From the NCBI RefSeq assembly GCF_001641265.1, contig NW_020167524.1, forward strand, positions 558,001-622,000: a DNA stretch of 64,000 bases, read 5' to 3'. Each line of letters begins with the position of its first letter. The first letter of the stretch is position 1. Positions 39,841 to 50,160 of this stretch are shown piece by piece. The translations under genes and the position numbers were made by a program. The notes under the pieces are model-generated. The model was given only the letters and a program-made list of their open reading frames with translations, did not search any database and had not been told where the DNA came from. Source of the DNA: Pseudogymnoascus destructans. Lineage: Eukaryota > Ascomycota > Leotiomycetes > Thelebolales > Thelebolaceae.

Positions 39841-41369
39841 ACGCAGCAGAAAGTCAAGCTTGATAGTAGGGCGAGGGTATTGTTAGGTCCAAGCCGCCTG
39901 CACCCCCGAATCAGCACCAAACTCGCCGAGAGCTACATAGCATCCATTAATACGATGGACACCCCCAAGCCCCAGGTGCCCTTCAATTTAATAGAGGCGC
40001 TATGCGCGGACAATCGGAAGTCATTCACCGAGACTCGCGTGAAACAACCACTACCGGATGGATTCACGATGAACGACCAGCTCCTCCTGTACAAAGGCCG
40101 CCTATGTGTGAATCGCCACACCGACCTATGTACAAAACTGATCCGGGAAGCGCACGATCAAGTGTCGTCAGCACATCCAAGTGGCAGGAAAACCTACCAA
40201 TTGCTTGCTCCAAAGTATCATTGGGTCGGGATGGAAGCGGACTGTTTGCAGTATGTACGAAACTGCGTGACATGCCGGCTTTGTCACACCAATGTCACTA
40301 AGCAACAAGGATTCCTACACCCACTACCCGTACCCGAATATCCTATGCAACACCTCACCATGGACTTCAAGGAGTTCCCAAGGGACAAGCACTGATACGA
40401 TAGCATCTTAGTGTTTATGGACCGACTCAGAAAGAGTTCAGTGACCATACCTTGCTACAAAACCACAACTGCCCGGCAGATGGCGCAATTGTTCATCGAA
40501 TGGATATACCGATTCGGACACACTCCGGAGTCGATTGTAAGCGACTGTGGACCCCAATTCGTATCATCCTTTTGGCAAGAGTTCTGTCGAATTATCGGCG
40601 TTAAGGTTAAGCTGTCGACTGTCTATCATAAGCAGACTGATGGGCAGACGAAAATCATGAACCGATACATCGATCAAAGACTGAGGCCTTTCGTATCCCA
40701 TTATCAGGATAACTGGAGCGAACTCATCCCCATAATGGACCGCGTTCAAATGACACTCCCCCACGCATCCATTGGCATGACCCCCTACCGACTCAAGTAC
40801 AGAACCGATCCGCGTACGAGTTGGAATTGGAACACTCTGAAAAGCACCAACCCCTGGGAGACCCTAAACTGAGAGGAAGCCAAGGCGGTTGCAGACCGAA
40901 TGCATACCACATGGGTCCACGCAAAGGAAAACATGGCAAAGGCACAAGAGGAAATGTCTAAGCACGCGAATCGACGCTGAAGGCCATCGACTGGGACGTA
41001 GGAGATAGAGTGTACCTATCGACTAAAAATTTGAAAAACTCTCGTCCTAGCCGCAAGCTGGGCCAACAATGGGTCGGATCATATACGGTGTTGGAACGGA
41101 TTGGGCATGCATTTCGATTGGAACTACCTACCGGTTCTCAAATACACGATGTGTTCCCACCAGATCCGAACAATCCCCTACCTGGCCAAGATCCGCCTGA
41201 GCCTAGCAGCAAAGTGATAGACGGCGTAGAGGAGTGGGAAGTGGAAAAGATCCTCACTGTAAGGCTCCGCCGGAAGCAACTACAATACCAGGTTAGTTGG
41301 GTCGGATACGATCCGGACCCGGAGTGGTACCCAGCATCAAACTTCACGAACTCTCCCCATAAACTCTGA
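39835..41369 (+). pseudogene. GypsyB integrase and chromodomain
   Basis: Integrase zinc-binding part: CTKLIREAHDQVSSAHPSGR then YVRNCVTCRLCHTN. Core: MDFKEFPRDKH, stop, then SIVSDCGPQFVSSFWQEFCR (Cys in place of the usual Arg after SD) and VYHKQTDGQTKIMNRYIDQR. C-terminus: STKNLKNSRPSRKLGQQWVG and the chromodomain EEWEVEKILTVRLRRKQLQY then WVGYDPDPEWYPASNF, with a TGA after SPHKL at 41367. Stops at about 40393 and 40870 break the frame. Confidence 0.88.
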
Positions 41370-41436
41370 GAGTTTCATACGGAATACCCAGATTTACCAG
41401 GACCACCTCAAGAACTACTCGGAGGGGTTACGGCAG

Positions 41437-42378
41437 TGTCATACTGACATTCGTTGCACTCAGTTTGCTATCAAACTCAAGAGCAAACTTGGAAATCTCC
41501 TCCTCAAACCTACAAGTCACTATACATATTTTGGCTTATCACACCAACAACAAGAGCAATACTACTCAACGATTGCTACAACCATCTATGATTCATTACA
41601 CATCATCGCTCCTTAGTTACTGGGCCGATATTACCACATAGCATATCTCTACAACCCTCTATGATTCATTACATGACATCACTCATACTACCACATGACA
41701 TCTCTCTACCAACTAGAGACCTAGGAGCATGAACGATAGCTCTAAAAGCTCCTACGAACCTCTATGATTCATTACATGTCATCGCTCTTTAGTTACCCAC
41801 AAGATTGGTTAAGTTATGACATAATTTGTCTATGACATAATTTGTCTATGACATAATTTGTCTATGACATAATTTTTCTATAGGGGTACTCTGACCTTGG
41901 ACCTCCTTTTACTTCCTATAGGCTACGAACCTAAGAGATGGTTCTATGGGATTCTCTTACGTCGACTATAGTTCCCAAGCCTGGTTAGTCATGGAAAGTC
42001 TTGGAAAATGAGAGAACTACACTCCTTTAGCATAAATAGGATTGCCCTTTCCTTAAGAAAGGGCAAGCAGACAATACAGTAAATCAACTATCACATACTT
42101 CCACGTCTTTTCCAAGCTTCCAAGCATTGATCTTGTTACTCCTTGTTTCTGAAAAGTCAGTGAGGTGTTAACCTCTGACTTACCCCTGAGTTCCCAGACT
42201 CAACATTTGTTGCAACTTGTCTGAACCACTTCACTACATCACACACCTGATTGCTGCGTTGTGGAATAGTCTAAGCTACGATCCTTTGGCTCTGTTTTCT
42301 AAGACAGTGTGTTGTCTTAGTAAATTCATCCCTTCCTTGGGTGGCTAGATTCTCACATCTGGTGCACCCACCATTACA
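41437..42378 (+). mobile_element. Solo LTR1 (copy C), 942 bp, with 5-bp target duplication
   Basis: It begins TGTCATACTGACATTCG and ends CACCCACCATTACA. GGCAG is present on both sides (41432-41436 and 42379-42383). It contains a short internal tandem array of ATGACATAATTTGTCT units near 41815-41880 that other copies lack. It sits in the tail of GypsyB. Confidence 0.96.
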
Positions 42379-42612
42379 GGCAGGGCATACGGGAAAGGAA
42401 CAAAACTACGATCATGGAGGAAAAGACAAAGCGGAAGAAACAGAGTGATTACTATCTGCGACTCTAAGCTAGAAATACCCTCCGAGCCAGGGCGCACTCA
42501 CCACCCTAACACTTGCGGGAGCCACCCTTCCCAAACGTCTCACTGTCGTCGCAACAAGCCGCTACCACCATGAGAGACGAAGGGTCGAAGTAACCCCATG
42601 CAAAGGGCCAGG

Positions 42613-42899
42613 TGTAACACTGACTTCTAAACGATAGAAGACACAGAGGTTTCTTGCATAAGGTTGACTTGACAGAGGAGGCAGGGTATTAGACACAAAG
42701 GCTTTCCAAGTAACACGTTACAGTATTGTAAAGAATACTATATTGAGTTGAGCACGAAGCTCCTATCTAAGGAAATACTATCTACTTATATAGTGGCGTC
42801 ATGCCTCGTGGGTAAACTGGATAGTTGGCGGATAGCTAGATATTCAGGATAGTTCGTGGATAGCTCCAGCTAGGAGTCGGCGGGTACTCCTTTGGCCAT
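42613..42899 (-). mobile_element. Possible LTR or promoter fragment of another retroelement
   Basis: Read on the minus strand it has CTATATAAGTAGATAG (a good TATA box), then CAATATAGTATTCTTTACAA and a terminal-like TGTAACGTGTTAC, followed by ACTTGGAAAGCC. This looks like the U3/R/U5 region of a copia-type LTR. There is no second copy in the window and no target duplication. Confidence 0.35.
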
Positions 42900-44910
42900 A
42901 CTAACCAGCTGCAGAGTCGAGTAGTATTCGGAAGCGGCTGAAAAGCTTCTTCCCAATTATCACATCTTGTGCTCCGAGGTCCAGGAGTACAAAGGGGCAG
43001 TTATATATCTGGCGTCCTTGAACTGTTAAGTGTAACTGAATATACTCCGATACATGGCCTTGGATTTTGCGCTGAAATCCACGTATGGGTACAGAGTAGG
43101 GTAGTTTCCGTATGGGGCTCTGAAGCGCTTTCGACAGTCGTATTGCGAAAGGCTTGTTAATGACGAGGTAGCCGTTTGCTCCTGTGTCTGCTAGGGACTT
43201 CGTTTGCACCCCGAGTCCATTCATACTCAGGGTCGTGTCGACTAAGAACTGGGTGCCTCCCAGGAGTTCTCGTAAGTCTAGTCCTCGCAGGTCACATTTG
43301 CGTAGACCTAGGAAGGAGCCTTCTCCTAGGCCTCGTCGTTTTCCTCGAGGGACGCATCTGATTGAAGTTCCACGGCTTCTTCCCATTGTTCTTCAGCCTC
43401 GGGGTCGTTACGGTCCATTTACTTGATAGTAGCGTTAAGGGGGCATTTGTCCTGGAAATGGCCAGGCTTGCCACACTTGAAACAGTTTCCTGAGGGCGCA
43501 GGGACTGTGGTTCTCACACGTTCCGGTATGGCTGGCTTGGGGAGGAACGCGGTTCGGGTAAACAGAGCGGGTGTGGCTCGAGTCGGCACCGACAATTTTG
43601 CCGTATCTGTGGTACGTGTGGACGTCCTTGCGAGAGCGGGTAGCGGGTTCAATTCGTTGTTCCGGCGCCGTTCCTGATCAAAGGCAGTAAGTTCTCGTAC
43701 CATGGTCTGGTATTCTCCATTCCATTGGTTTTTGATGATCACGACGCAGCTGCAGAATTGGGGAGTCAACTTGTTCCACATGTACCGAAACCATTCCGAC
43801 TTGGAGACTTGTCCTGTGAAGCTGCGCTTTGGAAACGAGCCTTGAACTCTGGGAAGGTTTCGGCAGCATGCCCTTTCTCTCCCATTTGCAGGTCGTCAAA
43901 GAGGTTCCTGGCCTGTTCTGTCTCGTTGCCTGTGAGGTAGTATGAACCTAGTAGATCCATCATCTCCTCAGCACTGCGGAACCCATGCGTAGCGGACAGG
44001 TATTGGGGCTCTAGGTAGGTCTTCGCCAGGCCGGTCGTAGTTCCCCATATCAACACTCTTCTCGAGACGTCGGTAAGGTAGTGGTCATCATTGACTACGA
44101 GTCGATCCCGAATCGAAGCGCTCCATTGTAAGAAGGTATGTTCTACCCCATCGCTGAGAGGAAGGGTTTTCTCAGAGGATGGTTGATTTCTTATAGCGAT
44201 TTGGAGGGTCCTCGGTGTGCATTCGTGACGACCCTGGAATTGAGGGAGAACGAGTGTTCCGAAGACGCGGCAATTGAACTGTCTCGGGGGTGTTTCGTGT
44301 GCGAGGCGTTCGTTGCTCCGTAGATTCGACTGTGGGTATTGGGGCGTCCACCGGCGGTGTGGACGGGATTCTAGTCTGGGATACCGACAGGATAACTAGT
44401 AGATCCTTGACCTCCCGTATCTGTGCTCCATTCGACTCGGGATGTCTTCGGATGGCCCAGCGGTCGTAGCTGCAGCAGTGGTTTGTCTGGTAGTCATTCT
44501 GGACAGTTGACCGTCCTTGTCTTGGGGTATGTTTGATGTCGGCTTTTTCGACATATTGCCTCGGGTGTGTATCGTGTCCGATACGAAAGAGCTTGACTTC
44601 CGGTAGCTTGTAGCTATCAACGCTCTTGTCCACAATTTCCTCTGTGCTATGAGGGGGTTCTTAAGGATCTCGTATCCTATTTGGCGCCAACGCATCGGCG
44701 ACTTTACCAGCTTGTTCTGAAGAATCAAACCCTGATCCACTGGCTGTCCGTGAGATCTCTGGAATCACGGCTATTTGAAGTCGTCAGGTCTCTCCTCTGA
44801 AACGTCACCGAGTCGCAGTGGATGGTGTAACGGTAGTTCTCTGCGTCGTTCCGGTTTGGGATATTATTGAAGTACGGCCGTCCCCAGCAGGCGTGATCTT
44901 TTTTGTATAA
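42900..44910 (-). pseudogene. GypsyB inverted 5' half: gag and protease
   Basis: On the minus strand: leader from 44910, gag frames 44633-44172 and 44056-43419 with NCFKCGKPGHFQDKCP at about 43480, then protease with SLADTGANGYLVINKPFAIR (intact DTG) and AQDVIIGKKLFSRFRILLDS, stopping at about 42901. It is about 90 percent similar by eye to 36100-38120. The rest of the polyprotein is absent. Confidence 0.9.
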
Positions 44911-45164
44911 TGTAAGGACACAGGAGCACCCAGCTCACAGTAATAATATATGAGAGTGCGAGTCGGAGGCTAAACGGATGCTATCCTATAGGTCTACTAC
45001 GAAGGATACAAAAAAGATGATGGGGGAACCCCGTGATTCTCTGAAGTACCCGAAACCCATCCGACTCGGTTCCGACTCGGTTAGCCCACCCAAATAATCA
45101 CACATGATGCTCCAGCTACCCAAAGTCTACTCCCTACAATGAGAGACGAGAAGGCATCCTTACA
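44911..45164 (-). mobile_element. LTR2 copy d: 5' LTR of the inverted GypsyB half, 254 bp
   Basis: In plus orientation it runs from TGTAAGGACACAGGAGC to GCATCCTTACA, with the leader (GCGTGATCTTTTTTGTATAA) on its left, so it is the 5' LTR of the minus-strand copy. On its right it cuts directly into LTR1 copy D. Confidence 0.88.
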
Positions 45165-45722
45165 AAAGGAGTGTAGTTCTCTCATTTTCCAAGTCTTTCC
45201 ATGACTAACCAGGCTTGGTAACTGTAGTCGACGTAAGAGAATCCCATAGAACCATCTCCTAGCTTCCTAGCCTATAGGAAGTGAAAGGAGGTCCGAGGGC
45301 AGAGTACCCCTATAGACAAATTATGTCATAACTTAACCAATCTTGTGGGTAACTAAGGAGCAATGACGTGTAATGAATCATAGAGGGTTGTAGAAGCTTT
45401 TGGAGCTATCGTTCATGTTCCTAGGCCTCTAGTTGATAGAGATATGTCATGTGTAGTATTAGCCCAGTAACTAAGGAGTGATGTCATGTAATGAATCATA
45501 GAGGGTTGTAGAGATATGCTATGTGGTCATATCGGCCCAGTAACTAAGGAGCAATGACATGTAATGAATCATAGAGGGTTGTAGCAATCGTTGAGTAGTA
45601 TTTCTCTTGTTCTTGGTGTGACAAGCCAAAATATGTATAGTGACTTGTAGGTTTGAGGAGGAGATTTCTAAGTTTGGTCTTGAGTTTGATAGCAAACTGA
45701 GTGCAACGAATGTCAGTATGAC
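45165..45722 (-). mobile_element. LTR1 (copy D): truncated 3' LTR of GypsyC
   Basis: It ends at 45722 with CGAATGTCAGTATGACA and is truncated at 45165 by LTR2 copy d. On the minus strand it is preceded by AAGAGGGGGATCA, a polypurine tract, which links LTR1 to GypsyC. It contains a local duplication of GTAATGAATCATAGAGGGTTG units between 45370 and 45590. Confidence 0.9.
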
Positions 45723-47400
45723 ATGATCCCCCTCTTAAGGACGTTTGTTAGCTGTCTGCTTGCCCTTTAGCCAGTTGGCTTTCTTAGAAAGAAATTCTAG
45801 AATGAGCTTAGATGCATTTTTTAGATTTCTCTTAGGCTCCCAAGTGTTGTCACTTGTAGGATAGCCTTTCCACTTAACGAGGAAGTAGTCCTGACCTCTA
45901 GGTATCTTTTTGTCAAGGATAGACTCTACTTCATATTCTGGTTGATCCAAAATCAGAACAGGAGGTGGAGGAGACTGAAGTGGTCTTAAGGAACTTTCTT
46001 GTGCCTTAGACAAGAGAGATGCATGGAAAACATTATGGATAGTCCAAGTAGGTGGCAATGCAAGCTCGAAAGCATTCTTGCCAATAGTCCTTGTGATCTT
46101 AAAATGTCCAAGTCTTTTAGTATCAAGTTTGTCTGAAGGTCTAGTAGTTGTGATATGTCTTCTAGACAAAAAGACTTGATCACCAACTTTGAATTGTGGT
46201 GCAACCACCCCCCTGTTAAAAGCCTGAGCCTGCTCGTCTTGTGCACGCTGTATTTGGACCTTGAGATAGTCCTGGAGGCCCTTAAGGTAGATGATTCTTT
46301 CAGTAGCAGAAGGGTTTTTGAGATTTTCAGGACAATTAAGTTGTGCCACTTCAAACCTAGGGTGATAACCATAGTTTGCATAGAAAGGCGTCTCTTTTGT
46401 GGTGTTAGAGATTGTGTTGTTGTAAGCAAATTCTGCAAGATGGAGAAGATCTGCCCAGTTGTCTTGAGCATAGTTTGTATAAATTCTTAGATATTGTCAA
46501 GTACAGAGTTGACTCTCTCTGTCTGGCCATCTGTTTGAGGGTGATAAGCTGTAGAAATGCGTTGTTCCATGTTTAAGAGTTTACAGAACTCCTTAAAAAA
46601 GTTTGAAGTGAAAACTGCTCCCCTATCTGAGATCCAGTGTCCAGGAATTCCATGATATTTAAAGACCACCTTGAGGAATAGCCACGCAAGTTCAGAAGCT
46701 GTGATAGTCTCATTGCAAGGCTCAAAGTGTGCCATTTTTGTGAGCCTTTCTACCACCACAAGGATAGAGTCATAAGGGGTAGCACCCCCTTTTGGGATAG
46801 AAGAAGGCAACTTGACTATAAAGTCAATGGATATGGAGTCCCATGGGCGTTCTGGTATAGGTAGAGGCTGCAAGAGGCCATAGGGCTTTTGCCGTGTAGG
46901 TTTGTTCGAGTTGCAAGCAGTGCAAGAAGATATATAGTCTTGAAGAGTAGTCCTTAGAGTAGGTCAGTAGAACTTTCTTGTTAGAAGTTCATAAGTTTTT
47001 GCAAAGCCAAAGTGCCCTGCAGCTGGAGCATCATGGAACTGCTGTAGGAGGTGTAGCTGTAATCGTTTATCCCTTGGGACATAGATATAGCTCTTGAATA
47101 AGAGAAGTCCTTGCTGATTTTTTGAGAAATTTTGTAGTCCAACTTTCTCAAGAGAGGAACCTTTCTTCTGGAGGTATTCCAAAGTTCTTTTGGCAAAGGG
47201 ATCATGGTTATAAGCATCTTAGAATGCTTTAAGAAGTGTTACTGAGGGTGTATAGTCTTTAAAGGTCTCTGGTTTCTGAGAAGAGGTAATGGGGGCAACT
47301 TGGCCCAATGAGGGCGGAAGCTGGTGAGTCAGCAGAGTATCCTGGTTTGGAAAAAGGGCGTTGGTTGTTGATTGTTGCTGCCAAAAGTGATAATTTTAGC
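45723..47400 (-). pseudogene. GypsyC 3' half: integrase and chromodomain
   Basis: On the minus strand: LTLLKAF, stop, then KRTLEYLQKKGSSLEKVGL and the zinc-binding YVPRDKRLQLHLLQQFHDAP with AGHFGFAKTYELL. The integrase core reads PWDSISIDFIVKLPSSIPKG, WISDRGAVFTSNFFKEFCKL and RISTAYHPQTDGQTERVNSV. The C-terminal frame (46349-45735) has QVFLSRRHITTTRPSDKLDT and a chromodomain, EYEVESILDKKIPRGQDYFL then KWKGYPTSDNTWEPKRNL. A stop near 46487 and a frame change near 46964 break it. Everything upstream of integrase is missing. Confidence 0.9.
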
Positions 47401-47934
47401 TGGAATACATAGATCAAAAGTACCTGTTAGATGGATGGAGATGCCGACCAAAGGGATGGGTGAGACAGAGCAGGCCCGTATGGACCAACTTCTATATATT
47501 ACACACCGCCGAGGAACCCCGCTCTCGTACTTACTTCAGCTGTGCTAGCCTTTGGTCGCAAAATTTTCCGTCCGCCATTTTACAAACCCGCTCATATGGC
47601 CGGAACGGTTGCCCGTTGTCGGAATGGCTCCAACATCATCGGCTCGGAGGGAGGTTGCCATATAGCCTCATAGCGGCACGGCGCGAAGAGAGGCGGAGAA
47701 GATACGGACAAGGAGACACCGGAGCATTCCCCGCTAGGAACGCCCAGCACGGAGACGGTAGAAGTCGCGGCAGTGGCATTTTTGAATTAAGAAAGGACTT
47801 TGGGACGTTGTATTCTTTGTCTATTGCTAGAGTATTCTGAGACTGTGTATTCCGCTTCCCATTGAGCATGGAAGCTCATCTATGCGCCTGCCACACATGT
47901 AGACCCCTATCCGGCGCTTGATCCAAGTCAGCGA
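47401..47934. other. Boundary of the transposon island; no supported gene
   Basis: Transposon similarity fades at about 47400. A 126-codon plus-strand frame at 47460-47840 has no recognisable family. The right end should be the 3' UTR of AHA1. Confidence 0.5.
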
Positions 47935-49121
47935 TTACAGGATAGTTCCGAATCTGCGAAAATTTGTTAGTTTTGCTCCTCATCTCTCCACCCGAATCAG
48001 AACTCTCAAATCACTCACCCAAACGTCGTCTTAATACTCCTCACATAATACTCATTCCAGTTCCTCCTCGTCACCTCCTCCTGCCCGACCGGCACCCCCT
48101 TCCACTCGACCCTCATAACCGTAACCCCATCAACATCATTCTGATCAAACACCAACTCGAGCGTCGAATAGTGACCCGCAGGCCACTGATCCAAGCGCCA
48201 GCTCTGCACGATCCTCCTCGGCTCCTCAAGAACCTCATACTTCCCACTAACATTCCCCCCAAAGATCTCAAACTTCCCCCCCACCTTCGCGCCCTCGAAC
48301 AGCCTTGGCTGCGCGCGAGTGAACGCCGCGATGCGAGCCGGGTCGGTAAAAGTGGCGTAGAGCTCCGCGGCCGTGGTGCGGAACTCCTCGCTAGCGGTCA
48401 CGGTGGTGGTGTTGACGTTGGACGTCTTGTTGGAGGCTGTGGTTGGGGCGGCGGTCGCGGCTTCGGAGGGCTGGAGGTGAGTTGGGGTGCGCCAGCCGGA
48501 GGAGGGGTTGTCGGAGGGGGCGTGCTGGATATCTTTCCCGTGCTCGCTGACGAGGGCAGGGCCGAGCTTGGCGAAGATGGTCCGGAGTTGGGGGACGAGG
48601 GTGGAACGGACGAGGTCTTTTACGGGTTGCTTGGAGGAGGCTTCGGAGAAGATGTCGATATCGAACTGGGATGAGAAGAGAGGGGTTAATGAGAGTGGTC
48701 TATGGTGGGTGGGAGGAAGGGGGGAGGACATACGACATACTCGTCCTCCTCGGTGTCATGGGCGACCTCGGGGACGGTGATGTTACCGCTAACGGCCTCA
48801 TCATCTTTGGTTTTCCCTTTGCGAGACAAAAAAAATCAGATCAGTTCAAACTGTTTTGCGGCAAAAAAAATCATGATGTGGTAATATAGCTAACTAACCG
48901 GAATACTCTAAGACCAGCTTCACATCGAAGATGGTGATGACCTTGCCCTTGCGCTGGTTCACGTCGACATCTCCGTCCATGCTCGTCAGTTTATCTATCT
49001 TGGCCGTCACGCCGCCCACCGAGGCCTGCACATCGGCCAGGTTCTCCTCGAGCCACTGCTTCGTCCAGCCCGCGGCGTTCTTGTTCACCCAGTGCCAGTT
49101 GTTGGGGTTGTGGAGCACCAT
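47935..49121 (-). CDS. AHA1: AHA1-type activator of Hsp90 ATPase, four exons
   Basis: Model complement(join(47935..47953,48019..48665,48734..48816,48899..49121)), 323 aa. Introns are 65, 68 and 82 nt, and the last has donor GTGAGT, branch ACTAAC and acceptor CAG, leaving a 19-nt final exon coding FGTIL. The N-terminal domain starts MVLHNPNNWHW with the NxNNWHW motif that stimulates Hsp90 ATPase, followed by WTKQWLEENLADVQA. A Ser/Thr/Ala-rich linker follows. The C-terminal AHSA1 domain has EFRTTAAELYATFTDPARIA, KVGGKFEIFGGNVSGKYEVL and QSWRLDQWPAGHYSTLELVF. The protein is a cytosolic co-chaperone that accelerates the Hsp90 cycle. Length fits the family. A heat-shock-element-like dyad lies 80 bp upstream. 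It is intact. Confidence 0.96.
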
Positions 49122-49200
49122 TGTGGCGGTTCTGTAGTGAGTTGGGTTTTTACGGGGAGGGGATGATGGATGTGTTCACTGAAGACTCGAGTTAGCAGAT

Positions 49201-49210
49201 GTTCCCGAAA
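49201..49210. promoter_or_regulatory. Heat-shock-element-like dyad upstream of AHA1
   Basis: GTTCCCGAAA contains TTC and GAA units in the spacing nTTCnnGAAn about 80 bp upstream of the AHA1 start. A full element has three units and only two are perfect here. AHA1 is an Hsf1 target in yeast, so the assignment is plausible but unproven. Confidence 0.35.
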
Positions 49211-50160
49211 GAGCAGTGAGCAAAAGATCGAGCTCGAGGTTTGAATAGGTTCAGAAGAAGGCCGAAGCCAAAGCATTGTCATCAATGAAAAGAGTACAAG
49301 TTCGCTCTATGACTGGTGCCAGCTGATGTATCGTCATAACATTTGGGGGGAGGGGGAAGAGACAAAGAAAAAAAACGGAACTGTGGTAGTATATTGTCCA
49401 CAGCGAAAGCGACAAAGGACATACCTAGAAAGGAAGGAGAGGCGCTGACATAAAAATTATATAAAAATCGTCAAAGAATCGTGATACAGGAGGAAAACAG
49501 AGGAGGAGGTTTGGTGGGGGAAGGTGAAGTTGTTTTTGAAGGGTTTGTTCACGGCGCGCCCTTTTGTAAGGAAAGATCTAGAAGAGTTGTGCGATTGGCG
49601 CGGCGGAATTTTCCGCCGACCGGGCCGACGGGTCTCCGTCCAAGCTATCTCGGCAGTCTATACTCCGTATATACATATATGTATATGCAATTATCCAGAC
49701 AAGGGTAGCTAATCAGAATGATTATTAGACGTCACCTCTCACATAAGAGACATACAATGACGATGATTTCAAGTCACTTTCATATAACACGCAAAAAATA
49801 GGATAACCGATCGTGAATAGTATGTCTACACAGCGAAGTAACACTCTTATTGAGCCATGATAGGCACAAGCTATTCTATACATGCTATTCTGGTATCTGA
49901 ACGACCAAAGGCTCGCTATTTTAGGAGCTACAAGCTTCACAGACAGAGCCATCCCTCCCGTGCCTGCTCAAAAACCCCGCTGCCATGCATGACCCTGCCC
50001 AACCTAACGTCCAACAAAAAACGCCTGACAAAGGCCTTACAATAAAATGCTCGATTTGTGTCTGTGTGCTGTTTCATGATGATAATTGTGTGATTGTGAT
50101 AGTCGTTATGATGATGATTGTGATGATAGTCATTGTGATGTTGATGATGATGATAAGTCT
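49211..50160. other. Intergenic between AHA1 and CDC4
   Basis: It holds the distal AHA1 promoter and the CDC4 3' flank. There is a TATATACATATATGTATATG palindromic AT stretch at about 49670 and a degenerate GAT/TGA microsatellite at about 50070-50155, close to the CDC4 stop codon. No gene is seen. Confidence 0.6.

Larger units (their letters stand above)
36100..42612 (+). mobile_element. GypsyB, plus-strand copy without a 3' LTR
   Basis: Order: leader, gag, protease, reverse transcriptase, RNase H, integrase, chromodomain (to 41369), then a tail that is interrupted by a solo LTR1 (41437-42378) and continues to about 42612. The 3' LTR is missing, replaced by an unrelated 290-bp segment and an inverted GypsyB 5' half. 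Coding parts contain frameshifts, stops and a deletion in reverse transcriptase. Confidence 0.9.

Noticed and set aside
47964..48780. Plus-strand open frames of up to 236 codons
   Set aside because: They lie antisense to AHA1 exons, which have clear family motifs and splice sites on the minus strand.
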